Of a stretch of 64,000 nucleotides of DNA, positions 29,158-38,601 are shown piece after piece. Origin of the DNA: Sideroxydans sp. CL21 (GTDB lineage Bacteria > Pseudomonadota > Gammaproteobacteria > Burkholderiales > Gallionellaceae). Positions within the stretch are counted from its first letter, which is position 1; every line of letters starts with the position of its first letter. Location of the stretch: assembly GCF_902459525.1 (NCBI RefSeq), contig NZ_LR699166.1, positions 1,438,501 through 1,502,500 on the forward strand. The letters are read 5' to 3'. The notes below the pieces were generated by a model. It was given only the letters and a program-made list of their open reading frames with translations. It did not search any database and was not told the origin of the DNA. A program made the translations under genes and the position numbers.

Positions 29158-30351
29158 ATGGGATTGAACGACCCGCAATGGGGCAATAAAAACAGAGGCG
29201 GCCCACCTGATCTTGAAGAGGTGATGCGCAAAATCAATCGCAAAATCGAATCGCTGTTCGGCAAATCCGGTGGCGGTGCACCCAAGGGCGGCAACGGCAG
29301 CTCATTTGGCGGATTGGCCAACGGTATCGGTCTGATCGTGCTGATCGTCGTGCTGATCTGGATCGCCAGCGGTTTCTATATCGTTGATGCCAGCCAGCGC
29401 GGTGTGGTCCTGAGATTCGGCAAACAGGTGGAAATCACGGATGCCGGCCCGCGCTGGCATTTCCCGTATCCGATCGAGACGGTGGAAGTGGTCAACCTGA
29501 GCCAGGTGCGCATGGTCGAAGTCGGCTACCGCGACAATGTGAAGAACAAGATGCTCAAGGAATCGTTGATGCTGACTGACGACGAGAACATCATCGACAT
29601 TCAGTTCGCGGTGCAATATTTCCTGAAAGATCCGGCCGAATTCCTGTTCAACAACCGCATGCCGGATGACAGGGAAATCGTGCGTCAGGTCGCCGAAACG
29701 GCCATTCGCGAGGTCGTGGGCAGAAGCAAAATGGACTTCGTTTTGTATGAAGGGCGCGAACAGGTTGCGGCTTCGACCACCAAGCTCATCCAGGACATCC
29801 TCGACCGCTACAAGGCGGGCATCATCATCAGCAAAGTCACCATGCAGAACGCACAGCCGCCGGAGCAGGTTCTGGCGGCATTCGACGACGCGGTGAAAGC
29901 CGGTCAGGACAGGGAGCGCCAGAAGAATGAAGGCCAGGCCTATGCCAACGACGTTGTGCCAAGAGCGAAAGGTGCCGCAGCGCGCCTGATGCAGGAGGCG
30001 GACGGTTACAAGCAACGCGTGATTGCCGATGCGGAAGGCGATGCCAGCCGCTTCAAACAGATTCTGGTCGAATATGAAAAAGCACCGCAAGTGACCCGCG
30101 AACGGATGTATCAGGACATGAAGCAGCAGATACTGACCAGCACCAGCAAGGTCATCGTTGACCAGAAAAGCGGCGGCGGCAACCTGTTGTATCTGCCGTT
30201 GGACAAATTGATCCAGAGCACCAATCCCGGCGCTGAGCCAGCCGCGGCCAAACCGACGGAACAACTTAATACTCCGGCAGCAGGCGAAGCGGCGGCTGTT
30301 CCTCCGCAAGGTCGCGAATCGCTGTTCGGTCGTGACAGGGAGGCCCGTTAA
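29158..30351 (+). CDS. hflK: FtsH protease modulator HflK
   Basis: 397 residues. Gly/Asn-rich cytoplasmic N-terminus (LNDPQWGNKNRGGPPDLEE), one membrane helix (about 58-78), then the SPFH/band-7 domain (GVVLRFGKQVEITDAGPRWHFPYPIE) and a long coiled coil. With HflC it forms a large periplasmic cage around FtsH. The stop overlaps hflC (TAATG). Confidence 0.95.
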   Translation: MGLNDPQWGNKNRGGPPDLEEVMRKINRKIESLFGKSGGGAPKGGNGSSFGGLANGIGLIVLIVVLIWIASGFYIVDASQRGVVLRFGKQVEITDAGPRWHFPYPIETVEVVNLSQVRMVEVGYRDNVKNKMLKESLMLTDDENIIDIQFAVQYFLKDPAEFLFNNRMPDDREIVRQVAETAIREVVGRSKMDFVLYEGREQVAASTTKLIQDILDRYKAGIIISKVTMQNAQPPEQVLAAFDDAVKAGQDRERQKNEGQAYANDVVPRAKGAAARLMQEADGYKQRVIADAEGDASRFKQILVEYEKAPQVTRERMYQDMKQQILTSTSKVIVDQKSGGGNLLYLPLDKLIQSTNPGAEPAAAKPTEQLNTPAAGEAAAVPPQGRESLFGRDREAR

Positions 30352-31229
30352 TGAAACTGAATATGACTAATTTCCTGGTGGCATGCGTGGTCGTGCTGGT
30401 TCTGGCCAGCATGAGTTTCTTCATTGTCGACCAGCGTCAGACCGCCATCGTGTTCCAGCTTGGCGAAGTGATGCGTGTGGAGACAACACCCGGCATCAAA
30501 TTCAAGCTGCCGCTGATCCAGAATGTGCGCTTTTTCGATTCGCGCATCATGACGCTGGACAATGCCGATCCCGAGCGTTTCATTACTGCCGAGAAGAAGA
30601 ACGTGCTGGTAGATTCGTTCATCAAATGGCGCATCATCGACGTTAAGCAGTATTACATCAGCGTGGGCGGAGACGAGGCGCGTGCGCAGACACGTTTGAC
30701 CCAGACGGTGAATTCGACGCTGCGCGAAGAGTTCGGCAAACGCACCATCCATGAAGTCGTGTCCGGACAGCGCGATGAGCTCATGCACATCGTCCAGGAA
30801 AAGACCGATCTCGATGCGCGCAAGATCGGCGTGGAAGTGCTGGATGTCCGCCTGAAACGTGTGGATTTCCCGCTGGAGATCAGCGATTCGGTGTATCGCC
30901 GCATGGACGCGGAACGCAAGCGCGTGGCCAACGAACTGCGTGCGACCGGTAATGCGGAGAGCGAGAAGATCCGCGCCGATGCCGACAGGCAACGCGAGGT
31001 GATTCTGGCGCAGGCGTATCGCGATGCGCAAAAGATCAAAGGCGAAGGCGATGCCAAGGCGACTTCATTGTATGCGGGCGCATTCGGCCGCAATCCGGAG
31101 TTCTATGCCTTCTATCGCAGCCTGGATGTCTACAAACTGGGCTTCAAGAACAAGAGCGACATCATGGTGCTGGATGCCGGCTCCCCGTTCTTCAAGTATC
31201 TGAAGGGCCCCGGCAAGGACGGAAAATAA
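30351..31229 (+). CDS. hflC: FtsH protease modulator HflC
   Basis: 292 residues. N-terminal membrane anchor (LVACVVVLVLASMSFFIVD), the band-7 domain (QTAIVFQLGEVMRVETTPGIKFK) and the coiled-coil tail (RKRVANELRATGNAESEKIRAD). Partner of HflK. Confidence 0.95.
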   Translation: MKLNMTNFLVACVVVLVLASMSFFIVDQRQTAIVFQLGEVMRVETTPGIKFKLPLIQNVRFFDSRIMTLDNADPERFITAEKKNVLVDSFIKWRIIDVKQYYISVGGDEARAQTRLTQTVNSTLREEFGKRTIHEVVSGQRDELMHIVQEKTDLDARKIGVEVLDVRLKRVDFPLEISDSVYRRMDAERKRVANELRATGNAESEKIRADADRQREVILAQAYRDAQKIKGEGDAKATSLYAGAFGRNPEFYAFYRSLDVYKLGFKNKSDIMVLDAGSPFFKYLKGPGKDGK

Positions 31230-31235
31230 TTTCGC

Positions 31236-31421
31236 ATGGGCAATTACTGGCTGGCGGCCTTGGGCTTGATGTTGGTGCTGGAGGGGATCATGCCGTTCCT
31301 GTTTCCCTCGTCTTGGCGCGAAACGCTGCGCAAGGTGTCACAATTTCAGGATGGTCAGGCCCGCTTCATCGGGCTGACGCTGATGTTATGCGGCGTATTG
31401 CTGATTTACTGGATCCAATAA
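31236..31421 (+). CDS. DUF2065 small membrane protein
   Basis: 61 residues with two hydrophobic helices; GLMLVLEGIMPFLFPSSWRE and RFIGLTLMLCGVLLIYW are the DUF2065 pattern. It occurs between hflC and hisZ in many betaproteobacteria. Function unknown. Confidence 0.85.
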   Translation: MGNYWLAALGLMLVLEGIMPFLFPSSWRETLRKVSQFQDGQARFIGLTLMLCGVLLIYWIQ

Positions 31422-31446
31422 TGGAAATCTTTAAGAATCGTCGTGA

Positions 31447-31598
31447 GCGGTTTGAGTGCAAGGCGCACGGAGCGCAGCGAACGAGACATACCAAGCAGGT
31501 AGGTGAGGAGCGAGCACCGCGCAACGCCGCGAGCGGGAGGGTGGCGGCAAAGCCGCCGGGAACACACCGGCCTACCTCTTGCGGGTGCATCGAACCGC
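31447..31598 (+). repeat. Imperfect palindromic intergenic element, about 152 bp
   Basis: The ends are related as inverted repeats: GCGGTTTGAGTGCA on the left, and GCGGTTCGATGCA read from the right end on the other strand. Inside are an imperfect second pair around AGGTAGG and a perfect small hairpin GGCGGC-AAA-GCCGCC (31543-31557). It lies between DUF2065 and hisZ, where related genomes have a short gap. No open frame with a start looks real. Confidence 0.5.
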
Positions 31599-31623
31599 GC
31601 CACAGATTATTTAAGGTTTCCAG

Positions 31624-32781
31624 ATGAATTGGCTGCTGCCGGAATATATCCAGGACATGTTGCCGGACGAAGCATGGCGCATCGAAAGCATACGCCGCGA
31701 CGTGCTGGAACTGCTTCGCCGCTCCGGGTATCAACTCGTTTCGCCCCCTTTGCTCGAATATGCAGAATCGCTGCTCATCAACGACAGCGAAGACATGGAC
31801 CTGCGCAGCTTCAAGCTGGTCGATCAGTTGAGCGGGCGGACGCTGGCTTTGCGTGCCGATATCACGCCGCAAGTGGCGCGTATCGATGCGCATCTGCTCA
31901 ACCGCCAGGGCGTTACGCGTTTGTGCTACGCAGGTAGTGTGTTGCATACCCAGCCTGCCGGATTGATGCGCACCAGGGAACCGCTGCAAATTGGTGCCGA
32001 ATTGTACGGCCACGGCGGCATCGAGAGCGATCTGGAAGTGCAGCGCTTGATGTTGCAGACATTGGCACTGGTGGGCATCGAAGGTGTGCATCTCGATCTG
32101 GGCCATGTCGCCGTGTTCCGCAGCCTGGTGAAGCACGCATCCATTTCCCCCGCACTGGAATCCGAATTATTCAACGCCCTGCAACGCAAGGATGTACCGG
32201 CCTTGCGCGGGTTGGTGGCCGACCTGCCACAGGATGTACAAACCGCATTCCTGGCTTTGCCCCAGCTTTACGGCGGCGTGGAAGTGATCGCCCGCGCCCG
32301 TTCGATCCTGCCTGCTTATCCTGAAGTGACTGCTGCATTAAATGAGCTGGAACAGGCGGCAGCCCATTTGAAGGCGCTTGCGCGCGGAATCGGCATCGAC
32401 ATGGCCGAGTTGCGCGGTTACCACTATCACAGCGGCATGGTGTTCGCGGTATATCACCCCGGTAGTCACGATGCCATCGCATTGGGCGGCCGTTACGACG
32501 ACGTGGGTAAAGCTTTCGGGCGGGCGCGCCCGGCCACCGGATTCAGCATGGACCTGCGTCAATTGCATGGTTTGCTGGCCAAGCGCGAGCAGCCCAAAGC
32601 GATCCATGCGCCCTATCTTCAGGATGCGGAACTGGAAGCGACTATCGAAAAATTGCGGGCGCAGGGCAATATCGTCGTCATCGACCTGCTGGGCAATACC
32701 GAATACCAATCCGAATTGAATTGCGATCGCCAGTTGGTGTTGCGTGATGGCAAATGGGTCGTCGTCGAAATGAAAAATTGA
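31624..32781 (+). CDS. hisZ: ATP phosphoribosyltransferase regulatory subunit HisZ
   Basis: 385 residues. Class II HisRS-like fold lacking the C-terminal anticodon domain: LPEYIQDMLPDEAWRIESIRR, LRADITPQVARIDAHLL, LCYAGSVLHT in place of motif 2, and RGYHYHSGMVFAVY and ALGGRYDDVGKAFGRARPATGFS. HisZ activates short-form HisG in histidine synthesis. Separate from the true hisS (21462), which confirms that the two are distinct. Confidence 0.94.
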   Translation: MNWLLPEYIQDMLPDEAWRIESIRRDVLELLRRSGYQLVSPPLLEYAESLLINDSEDMDLRSFKLVDQLSGRTLALRADITPQVARIDAHLLNRQGVTRLCYAGSVLHTQPAGLMRTREPLQIGAELYGHGGIESDLEVQRLMLQTLALVGIEGVHLDLGHVAVFRSLVKHASISPALESELFNALQRKDVPALRGLVADLPQDVQTAFLALPQLYGGVEVIARARSILPAYPEVTAALNELEQAAAHLKALARGIGIDMAELRGYHYHSGMVFAVYHPGSHDAIALGGRYDDVGKAFGRARPATGFSMDLRQLHGLLAKREQPKAIHAPYLQDAELEATIEKLRAQGNIVVIDLLGNTEYQSELNCDRQLVLRDGKWVVVEMKN

Positions 32782-32795
32782 TGCTTGGAATATAG

Positions 32796-34118
<1,323 letters not shown>

Positions 34119-34141
34119 GCACCCGAAGTTGTCAATATGAG

Positions 34142-34173
34142 CACGCATCGAAAAAACGATGCGTGTTTTTTTT
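34142..34173 (+). terminator. Rho-independent terminator of purA
   Basis: Perfect 9-bp stem CACGCATCG / CGATGCGTG with an A6 loop, followed by eight T. Marks the end of the hfq-purA transcript and the left edge of the polysaccharide locus. Confidence 0.93.
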
Positions 34174-34469
34174 GACATAAATTTAACAAAAGTAAAAACG
34201 TAGCTACGCCGCTTCTGAAAACTTGAATTTTACGACCGCGATTTGTTAATGTCTGATTGACGCGGACTGCGAATAATCGTTACATCTGCAGGAACTGATT
34301 GAATGCAGCCAAGAAATTACCAAACAATCCCGATATATAAGCGTTTACTTAAGTAATTTGGATATATCTAGATATTTTTTGTAATAGATTCTGCAACACA
34401 AGTTTGATACTATCCGACCCGAAATACCCATTAGTAAACAAATATGTATCAATGGTGTTAACGCAATAA
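34174..34469. other. AT-rich intergenic region before the polysaccharide locus
   Basis: About 300 nt, clearly richer in A/T than the genes before it. A TTGACA at 34172-34177 overlaps the end of the terminator and could be a -35, but no convincing -10 lies 16-18 nt downstream. No open frame with a ribosome site and no tRNA-derived repeat were found. Confidence 0.5.
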
Positions 34470-35510
34470 ATGCTTGCCTTAAATAAAAATTCGCTTGCGA
34501 TACCCGATGGACTGAGTGAGCAGCCATCGAAGCAACAGGAAGTTGTTGTCACAAAATTTCAAAAGCCGCTTAAACAGCATGTCCCTGCATTGCCCAAGGT
34601 TGCCATTCTTCTCTGCACTTATCACGGCCAGCTTTATCTGTCCGAACAAATGGATTCGTTTGCGGCACAGAGTTTTCCCAACTGGGTCGTGTGGGCCTCT
34701 GATGACGGATCGCAGGACGATACTCATGCGATTCTCGAGGCGTGCCGGGATCAATGGGGAGATGATCGGCTCTCCATCCACTTCGGCCCTGCGGAAGGGT
34801 TTGTTGCAAATTTTCTGTCGTTAACCTGCAACGCAACCATTCATGCAGATTACTACGCTTACTCGGACCAGGACGATATCTGGGAAGCAGACAAGCTGCA
34901 GCGTGCGGTGGATTGGTTTCAGAGTCTTCCACGCGATGTTCCTGCACTGTATTGCTCTCGCACAAGAGTCGTCGATGCAAACAACCGGGAAATCTGCCTC
35001 TCTCCTCTTTTTGACAAGCCGCCCAGCTTTGCCAACGCGTTGATGCAAAACGTGGGCGGCGGCAACACCATGGTATTCAACGAGGCAGCACGCAAGCTGT
35101 TGAGCGAGGCAGGGCAGGACGTCAACGTGATCACGCATGACTGGTGGTCTTACCTGGTCGTCAGCGGTTGCGGGGGCAAGGTTTTTTATGATGCACACCC
35201 AACCCTGCGTTATCGCCAGCATGGTTGCAATCTGGTCGGGATGAACTCAAGTTGGCATGCCCGCTTCATCCGAATGCGCATGCTTTGGCAAGGGCGATTC
35301 AGGGATTTGAACGACCGACATATCAATGCATTGCAACGTATACAGCACAAACTAACTCCTGAAAATAAGGTCATCCTTGACCAATTCGCGACAGCCAGAA
35401 ACCGCAATATTTTGCCCCGGCTGATAGGCTTGAAGAGGTCGGGTATCTACCGCCAAACCTTGTTGGGCAACTTAGGCCTTGTCGTTGCTGCAATTTTCAA
35501 GAAGATCTAA
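34470..35510 (+). CDS. Family 2 glycosyltransferase
   Basis: 346 residues. GT-A fold with VAILLCTYHGQLYLSEQMDS, VWASDDGSQDDTHAIL and YYAYSDQDDIWEADKL (the metal-binding D-x-D); resembles rhamnosyl- or galactosyltransferases that work on O-antigen. An N-terminal ~40-residue extension precedes the domain, so the true start may be further in. First gene of the locus. Confidence 0.85.
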   Translation: MLALNKNSLAIPDGLSEQPSKQQEVVVTKFQKPLKQHVPALPKVAILLCTYHGQLYLSEQMDSFAAQSFPNWVVWASDDGSQDDTHAILEACRDQWGDDRLSIHFGPAEGFVANFLSLTCNATIHADYYAYSDQDDIWEADKLQRAVDWFQSLPRDVPALYCSRTRVVDANNREICLSPLFDKPPSFANALMQNVGGGNTMVFNEAARKLLSEAGQDVNVITHDWWSYLVVSGCGGKVFYDAHPTLRYRQHGCNLVGMNSSWHARFIRMRMLWQGRFRDLNDRHINALQRIQHKLTPENKVILDQFATARNRNILPRLIGLKRSGIYRQTLLGNLGLVVAAIFKKI

Positions 35511-35512
35511 GC

Positions 35513-35656
35513 ATGAACATTTTGGTTACCGGTGATGCAGGTGTCGCGGGCGGCAATTTGGCTGTTCATTTGCTGGTACAAAACCACGAACCAGTTATTT
35601 TGACAACCAAGCCCAAGTCGCCGATCAAGTCCTCCGTTCGTTGTGTTAGCCAATGA
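35513..35656 (+). pseudogene. Remnant of a nucleotide-sugar epimerase/dehydratase gene
   Basis: 47 codons starting two nt after the previous stop. MNILVTGDAGVAGGNLAVHLL matches the N-terminus of extended SDR sugar dehydratases (usual pattern TGxxGFIGxxL), but the pattern is altered and the reading frame ends after 47 residues. The rest (~300 residues) is absent, so this is a remnant. Its place just before rfbC suggests a former rfbB- or gmd-like gene. Confidence 0.6.
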
Positions 35657-35699
35657 CTTCCCGCTTTAGAAGTTTATTTATTTGGCCAATTGAAATATT

Positions 35700-35740
35700 A
35701 ACGCCGTTCGCCTTGAGTTTGTCGAAAGGTGAATGGCGTT
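35700..35740. repeat. REP-like palindrome related to the tilS repeats
   Basis: AACGCCGTTCGCC (35700-35712) pairs with GGTGAATGGCGTT (35728-35740) with two mismatches. The loop contains TTGAGTTTGTCGAAAGG, the same CCTGAG..GTCGAAGG core seen in tilS. A single copy, just before rfbC. Confidence 0.65.
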
Positions 35741-35793
35741 CGACTGGTGCACGCCAAACGGACTTAATCCACACTTCCTAAAAAAGAATTTTG

Positions 35794-36339
35794 ATGAAAG
35801 CAATTCCACTCTCCATTCCTGAAGTATTCCTGTTCGAACCAAAAGTTTTCGGCGATGATCGTGGTTTCTTTTTTGAAAGTTTCAATCGCCGCAAATTCGC
35901 TGAGCTCACGGGGCGCGATGTGGACTTCGTACAAGACAACCACTCGCGCTCGGCAAAAAATGTGCTGCGCGGCCTGCATTATCAAATCCAGCATCCTCAG
36001 GGAAAACTGGTGCGCGTAGTGCAAGGTACAGTGCTTGACGTGGCGGTGGATATACGCAAAAGCTCACCAACATTCGGACAGCATGTGGCCGTGGAATTAT
36101 CTGCCGTGAATAAGCGCATGATGTGGATACCTGAAGGCTTTGCACATGGCTTTGTGGTCCTTTCAGATACAGCCGAGTTTCTGTACAAAACCACCGATTA
36201 CTGGTTCCCGGAGCATGAACGTTCGATACTCTGGAACGATCCAGCCTTGGCAATAGATTGGAAGCTGCAGACTCCGCCGATCATTTCCGGCAAAGATGCC
36301 CAAGGTAAAATTTTGGCCGATGCGGGGTGCTTCGCATGA
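35794..36339 (+). CDS. rfbC: dTDP-4-dehydrorhamnose 3,5-epimerase
   Basis: 181 residues. Cupin fold with EPKVFGDDRGFFFESFN, FVQDNHSRSAKNVLRGLHYQ (catalytic His in R-G-L-H), VDIRKSSPTFGQ and IPEGFAHGF. Third enzyme of dTDP-L-rhamnose synthesis. No rfbA, rfbB or rfbD lies in the window, so they must be elsewhere or the enzyme serves another dTDP-sugar. ATG 35794 is preferred over the adjacent TTG. The stop overlaps the permease (ATGA). Confidence 0.93.
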   Translation: MKAIPLSIPEVFLFEPKVFGDDRGFFFESFNRRKFAELTGRDVDFVQDNHSRSAKNVLRGLHYQIQHPQGKLVRVVQGTVLDVAVDIRKSSPTFGQHVAVELSAVNKRMMWIPEGFAHGFVVLSDTAEFLYKTTDYWFPEHERSILWNDPALAIDWKLQTPPIISGKDAQGKILADAGCFA

Positions 36340-37187
36340 ACCATTCACAAACGGCAATCAACCCGCACACCCCGCAGCCAACGTCCCTGGTGGCACTGGC
36401 CAAAAGCCTTTGGCGCAACCGGCAGCTGATTGTGCAGATGACCCGGCGCGAAGTGGTGGGGCGCTACCGTGGTTCTGTCATGGGTTTGGCTTGGTCATTC
36501 TTTAACCCTATCCTGATGCTGGTGGTGTATACCTTTGTCTTCAGCGTCGTGTTTAAAGCAAGATGGGGGACGGGAGGGGAGGAGAGCCAAACTAGCTTCG
36601 CCATCGTGTTGTTTGTGGGCATGATCGTATATGGATTGTTTGCGGAAATGGCAAATCGAGCGCCGAGTTTGATTTTATCCAACGTCAACTACGTAAAAAA
36701 AGTCATTTTTCCATTAGAGATATTGCCCGTTGTTGGCCTGGGTGCCGCACTGTTTCATTCACTGATAAGTTTTGGCGTGTTGTTGACCGCCATTTTGTTG
36801 ATCAAAGGCAGTCTGCCATGGACTATTATTTTCTTCCCATTGATCCTTGTTCCTCTGTTGATTGCCACACTGGGCGTGGCCTGGTTTCTCGCCTCAATCG
36901 GTGTGTTTGTACGCGATGTCGGGCAAACGGTCGGCATTTTTACTACCGTACTGATGTTCGTCTCGCCGGTTTTTTTTCCCATAACCGCACTTCCTGCCAG
37001 ATTTCAAATCTGGCTAATGCTAAACCCACTCACCTTTGTAATCGAACAAAGCAGAGCAGTCTTGATCTTTGGCAAACAACCTGATTGGGCAGGACTGACA
37101 ATCTATGCAGGTGCAAGTATGGGAGTAGCATGGGCTGGATATTGGTGGTTCCAGAAAACCAGAAAGGGTTTTGCCGATGTCCTCTAA
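36336..37187 (+). CDS. wzm: ABC polysaccharide exporter permease (Wzm type)
   Basis: 283 residues, six predicted membrane helices. RREVVGRYRGSVMGLAWSFFNP is the conserved ABC-2/Wzm N-terminus and SPVFFPITALP a typical C-terminal loop. With Wzt it exports finished polysaccharide across the inner membrane. Start ATG overlaps the rfbC stop; it overlaps wzt by 11 nt. Confidence 0.92.
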   Translation: MNHSQTAINPHTPQPTSLVALAKSLWRNRQLIVQMTRREVVGRYRGSVMGLAWSFFNPILMLVVYTFVFSVVFKARWGTGGEESQTSFAIVLFVGMIVYGLFAEMANRAPSLILSNVNYVKKVIFPLEILPVVGLGAALFHSLISFGVLLTAILLIKGSLPWTIIFFPLILVPLLIATLGVAWFLASIGVFVRDVGQTVGIFTTVLMFVSPVFFPITALPARFQIWLMLNPLTFVIEQSRAVLIFGKQPDWAGLTIYAGASMGVAWAGYWWFQKTRKGFADVL

Positions 37188-38601
37188 TCAAAACAATTCC
37201 CCTCGCCCGCTTGGAGAAGGGATGGGGACAGATGCCAATGATATCGCCATACGTGTCAGTAACCTCAGCAAGTGCTATCAGATTTACAACGCACCGCGTG
37301 ACCGGCTCAAGCAATTCGTCTTACCCCGTTTGCAAAGCTTGACAGGGCGAGCGACTAAGCAATATTACCGAGAATTCTGGGCGCTTAAAGATGTTTCTTT
37401 CGAAATCAAAAAAGGTGAAACGGTCGGCATCATTGGGCGCAATGGCAGTGGTAAATCCACGCTGCTACAAATGATCTGCGGCACGCTCAACCCCACCAGC
37501 GGCAGTATTCAAACCAATGGACGTATTGCAGCGTTGTTGGAACTAGGTGCGGGTTTCAACCCCGAGTTTACCGGGCGCGAAAATGTGTATATGAATGCCT
37601 CGGTGCTGGGATTGAGTAATGAAGAAATCGATACTCGATTTAATGATATCGAGGCATTTGCGGACATTGGAGAATTCATCGAGCAACCCGTGAAGACTTA
37701 CTCTAGCGGTATGTATGTTCGTCTTGCCTTCGCTGTAATTGCGCATGTTGATGCTGATATATTGGTAGTGGATGAAGCGCTAGCGGTGGGCGATGCAGTC
37801 TTTACGCAAAAATGCATGCGTTTCATTCGCAAATTTCAAGAGAGAGGTTCGCTGATCTTTGTTAGCCACGACACTGCATCTGTGCAGAACCTCTGCAAGT
37901 CTGGTATCTGGCTCAATAATGGTAGGATTGAGAAGTTCGGCACAGCAAAGATCGTCTCGGAAGCATATTTACAGTACACGCTACAGGAAATATATGGCAA
38001 TGAGTCAAAACTGACTTCAATAGCCCTGACTGAGATTTGCGATGATGTATGTGTCAACGAATCAGTTTCCAATACGGAAACACAACCGCAAATGGCAATT
38101 GACTATACCTCTGTTGCTTCCGTCCGCGACAACACAGATGCCGCTAAAGGTTGGATTACTGGCCGTGCTGAAATCATTTCAGTTACTCTTACAAAGCTGT
38201 TATCTGGACAAGGAGACATCTTTGAAGGCGGCGAGCGTGTGCGTATGACAGTGCGCGCTAAAGCTCATGAAAAACTAGGTAACCCGATTCTTGGCTTCCT
38301 GGTGCGTGATCGCCTTGGACAGGATTTATTTGGTGAAAATACGCTTCCCTTCACCTATCAGGTGCCTACCTCGATTGAGAGGGGCATGACATTCGAAGGA
38401 GTTTTCGAGTTCAAGTTGCCCATGCTTCCAAACGGTCTTTATGCAGTGATGGCATCCGTGGCTGATGGTGATGCTTACGACAATTTACAGCATCATTGGA
38501 TGCATGATGCACTGATCATTAACGTTTCTTCCAGCAAAATTCGATATGGGCTGGTCGGTATTCCATTTGAGAGAGTGGAGTTAAAGGCAATAGATGAATA
38601 G
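37177..38601 (+). CDS. wzt: ABC polysaccharide exporter ATPase (Wzt type) with C-terminal cap-binding domain
   Basis: 474 residues. ABC domain: IAIRVSNLSKCYQIY, Walker [31 protein letters not shown], signature TYSSGMYVRLAFA, Walker B DILVVDEALAVGD and switch His in FVSHD. After about residue 300 a beta-rich carbohydrate-binding domain follows, as in Wzt proteins that recognise a terminal residue such as a methyl cap. The first ~25 residues are encoded by a dispersed repeat. The domain and the downstream methyltransferases suggest capped O-antigen. Confidence 0.93.
   Translation: MSSNQNNSPRPLGEGMGTDANDIAIRVSNLSKCYQIYNAPRDRLKQFVLPRLQSLTGRATKQYYREFWALKDVSFEIKKGETVGIIGRNGSGKSTLLQMICGTLNPTSGSIQTNGRIAALLELGAGFNPEFTGRENVYMNASVLGLSNEEIDTRFNDIEAFADIGEFIEQPVKTYSSGMYVRLAFAVIAHVDADILVVDEALAVGDAVFTQKCMRFIRKFQERGSLIFVSHDTASVQNLCKSGIWLNNGRIEKFGTAKIVSEAYLQYTLQEIYGNESKLTSIALTEICDDVCVNESVSNTETQPQMAIDYTSVASVRDNTDAAKGWITGRAEIISVTLTKLLSGQGDIFEGGERVRMTVRAKAHEKLGNPILGFLVRDRLGQDLFGENTLPFTYQVPTSIERGMTFEGVFEFKLPMLPNGLYAVMASVADGDAYDNLQHHWMHDALIINVSSSKIRYGLVGIPFERVELKAIDE
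37199..37229. repeat. Dispersed repeat read as the start of wzt
   Basis: CCCCTCGCCCGCTTGGAGAA and the bases after it (GGGATGGGGA) match, with a small deletion, the repeat between hpnD and hpnE (63557-63592). It encodes PRPLGEGMGT in the non-conserved N-terminus of Wzt. Confidence 0.6.

Noticed and set aside
34172-34198. Promoter for the polysaccharide locus at TTGACA
   Set aside because: The TTGACA overlaps the purA terminator T-run and no acceptable -10 lies at the right distance.
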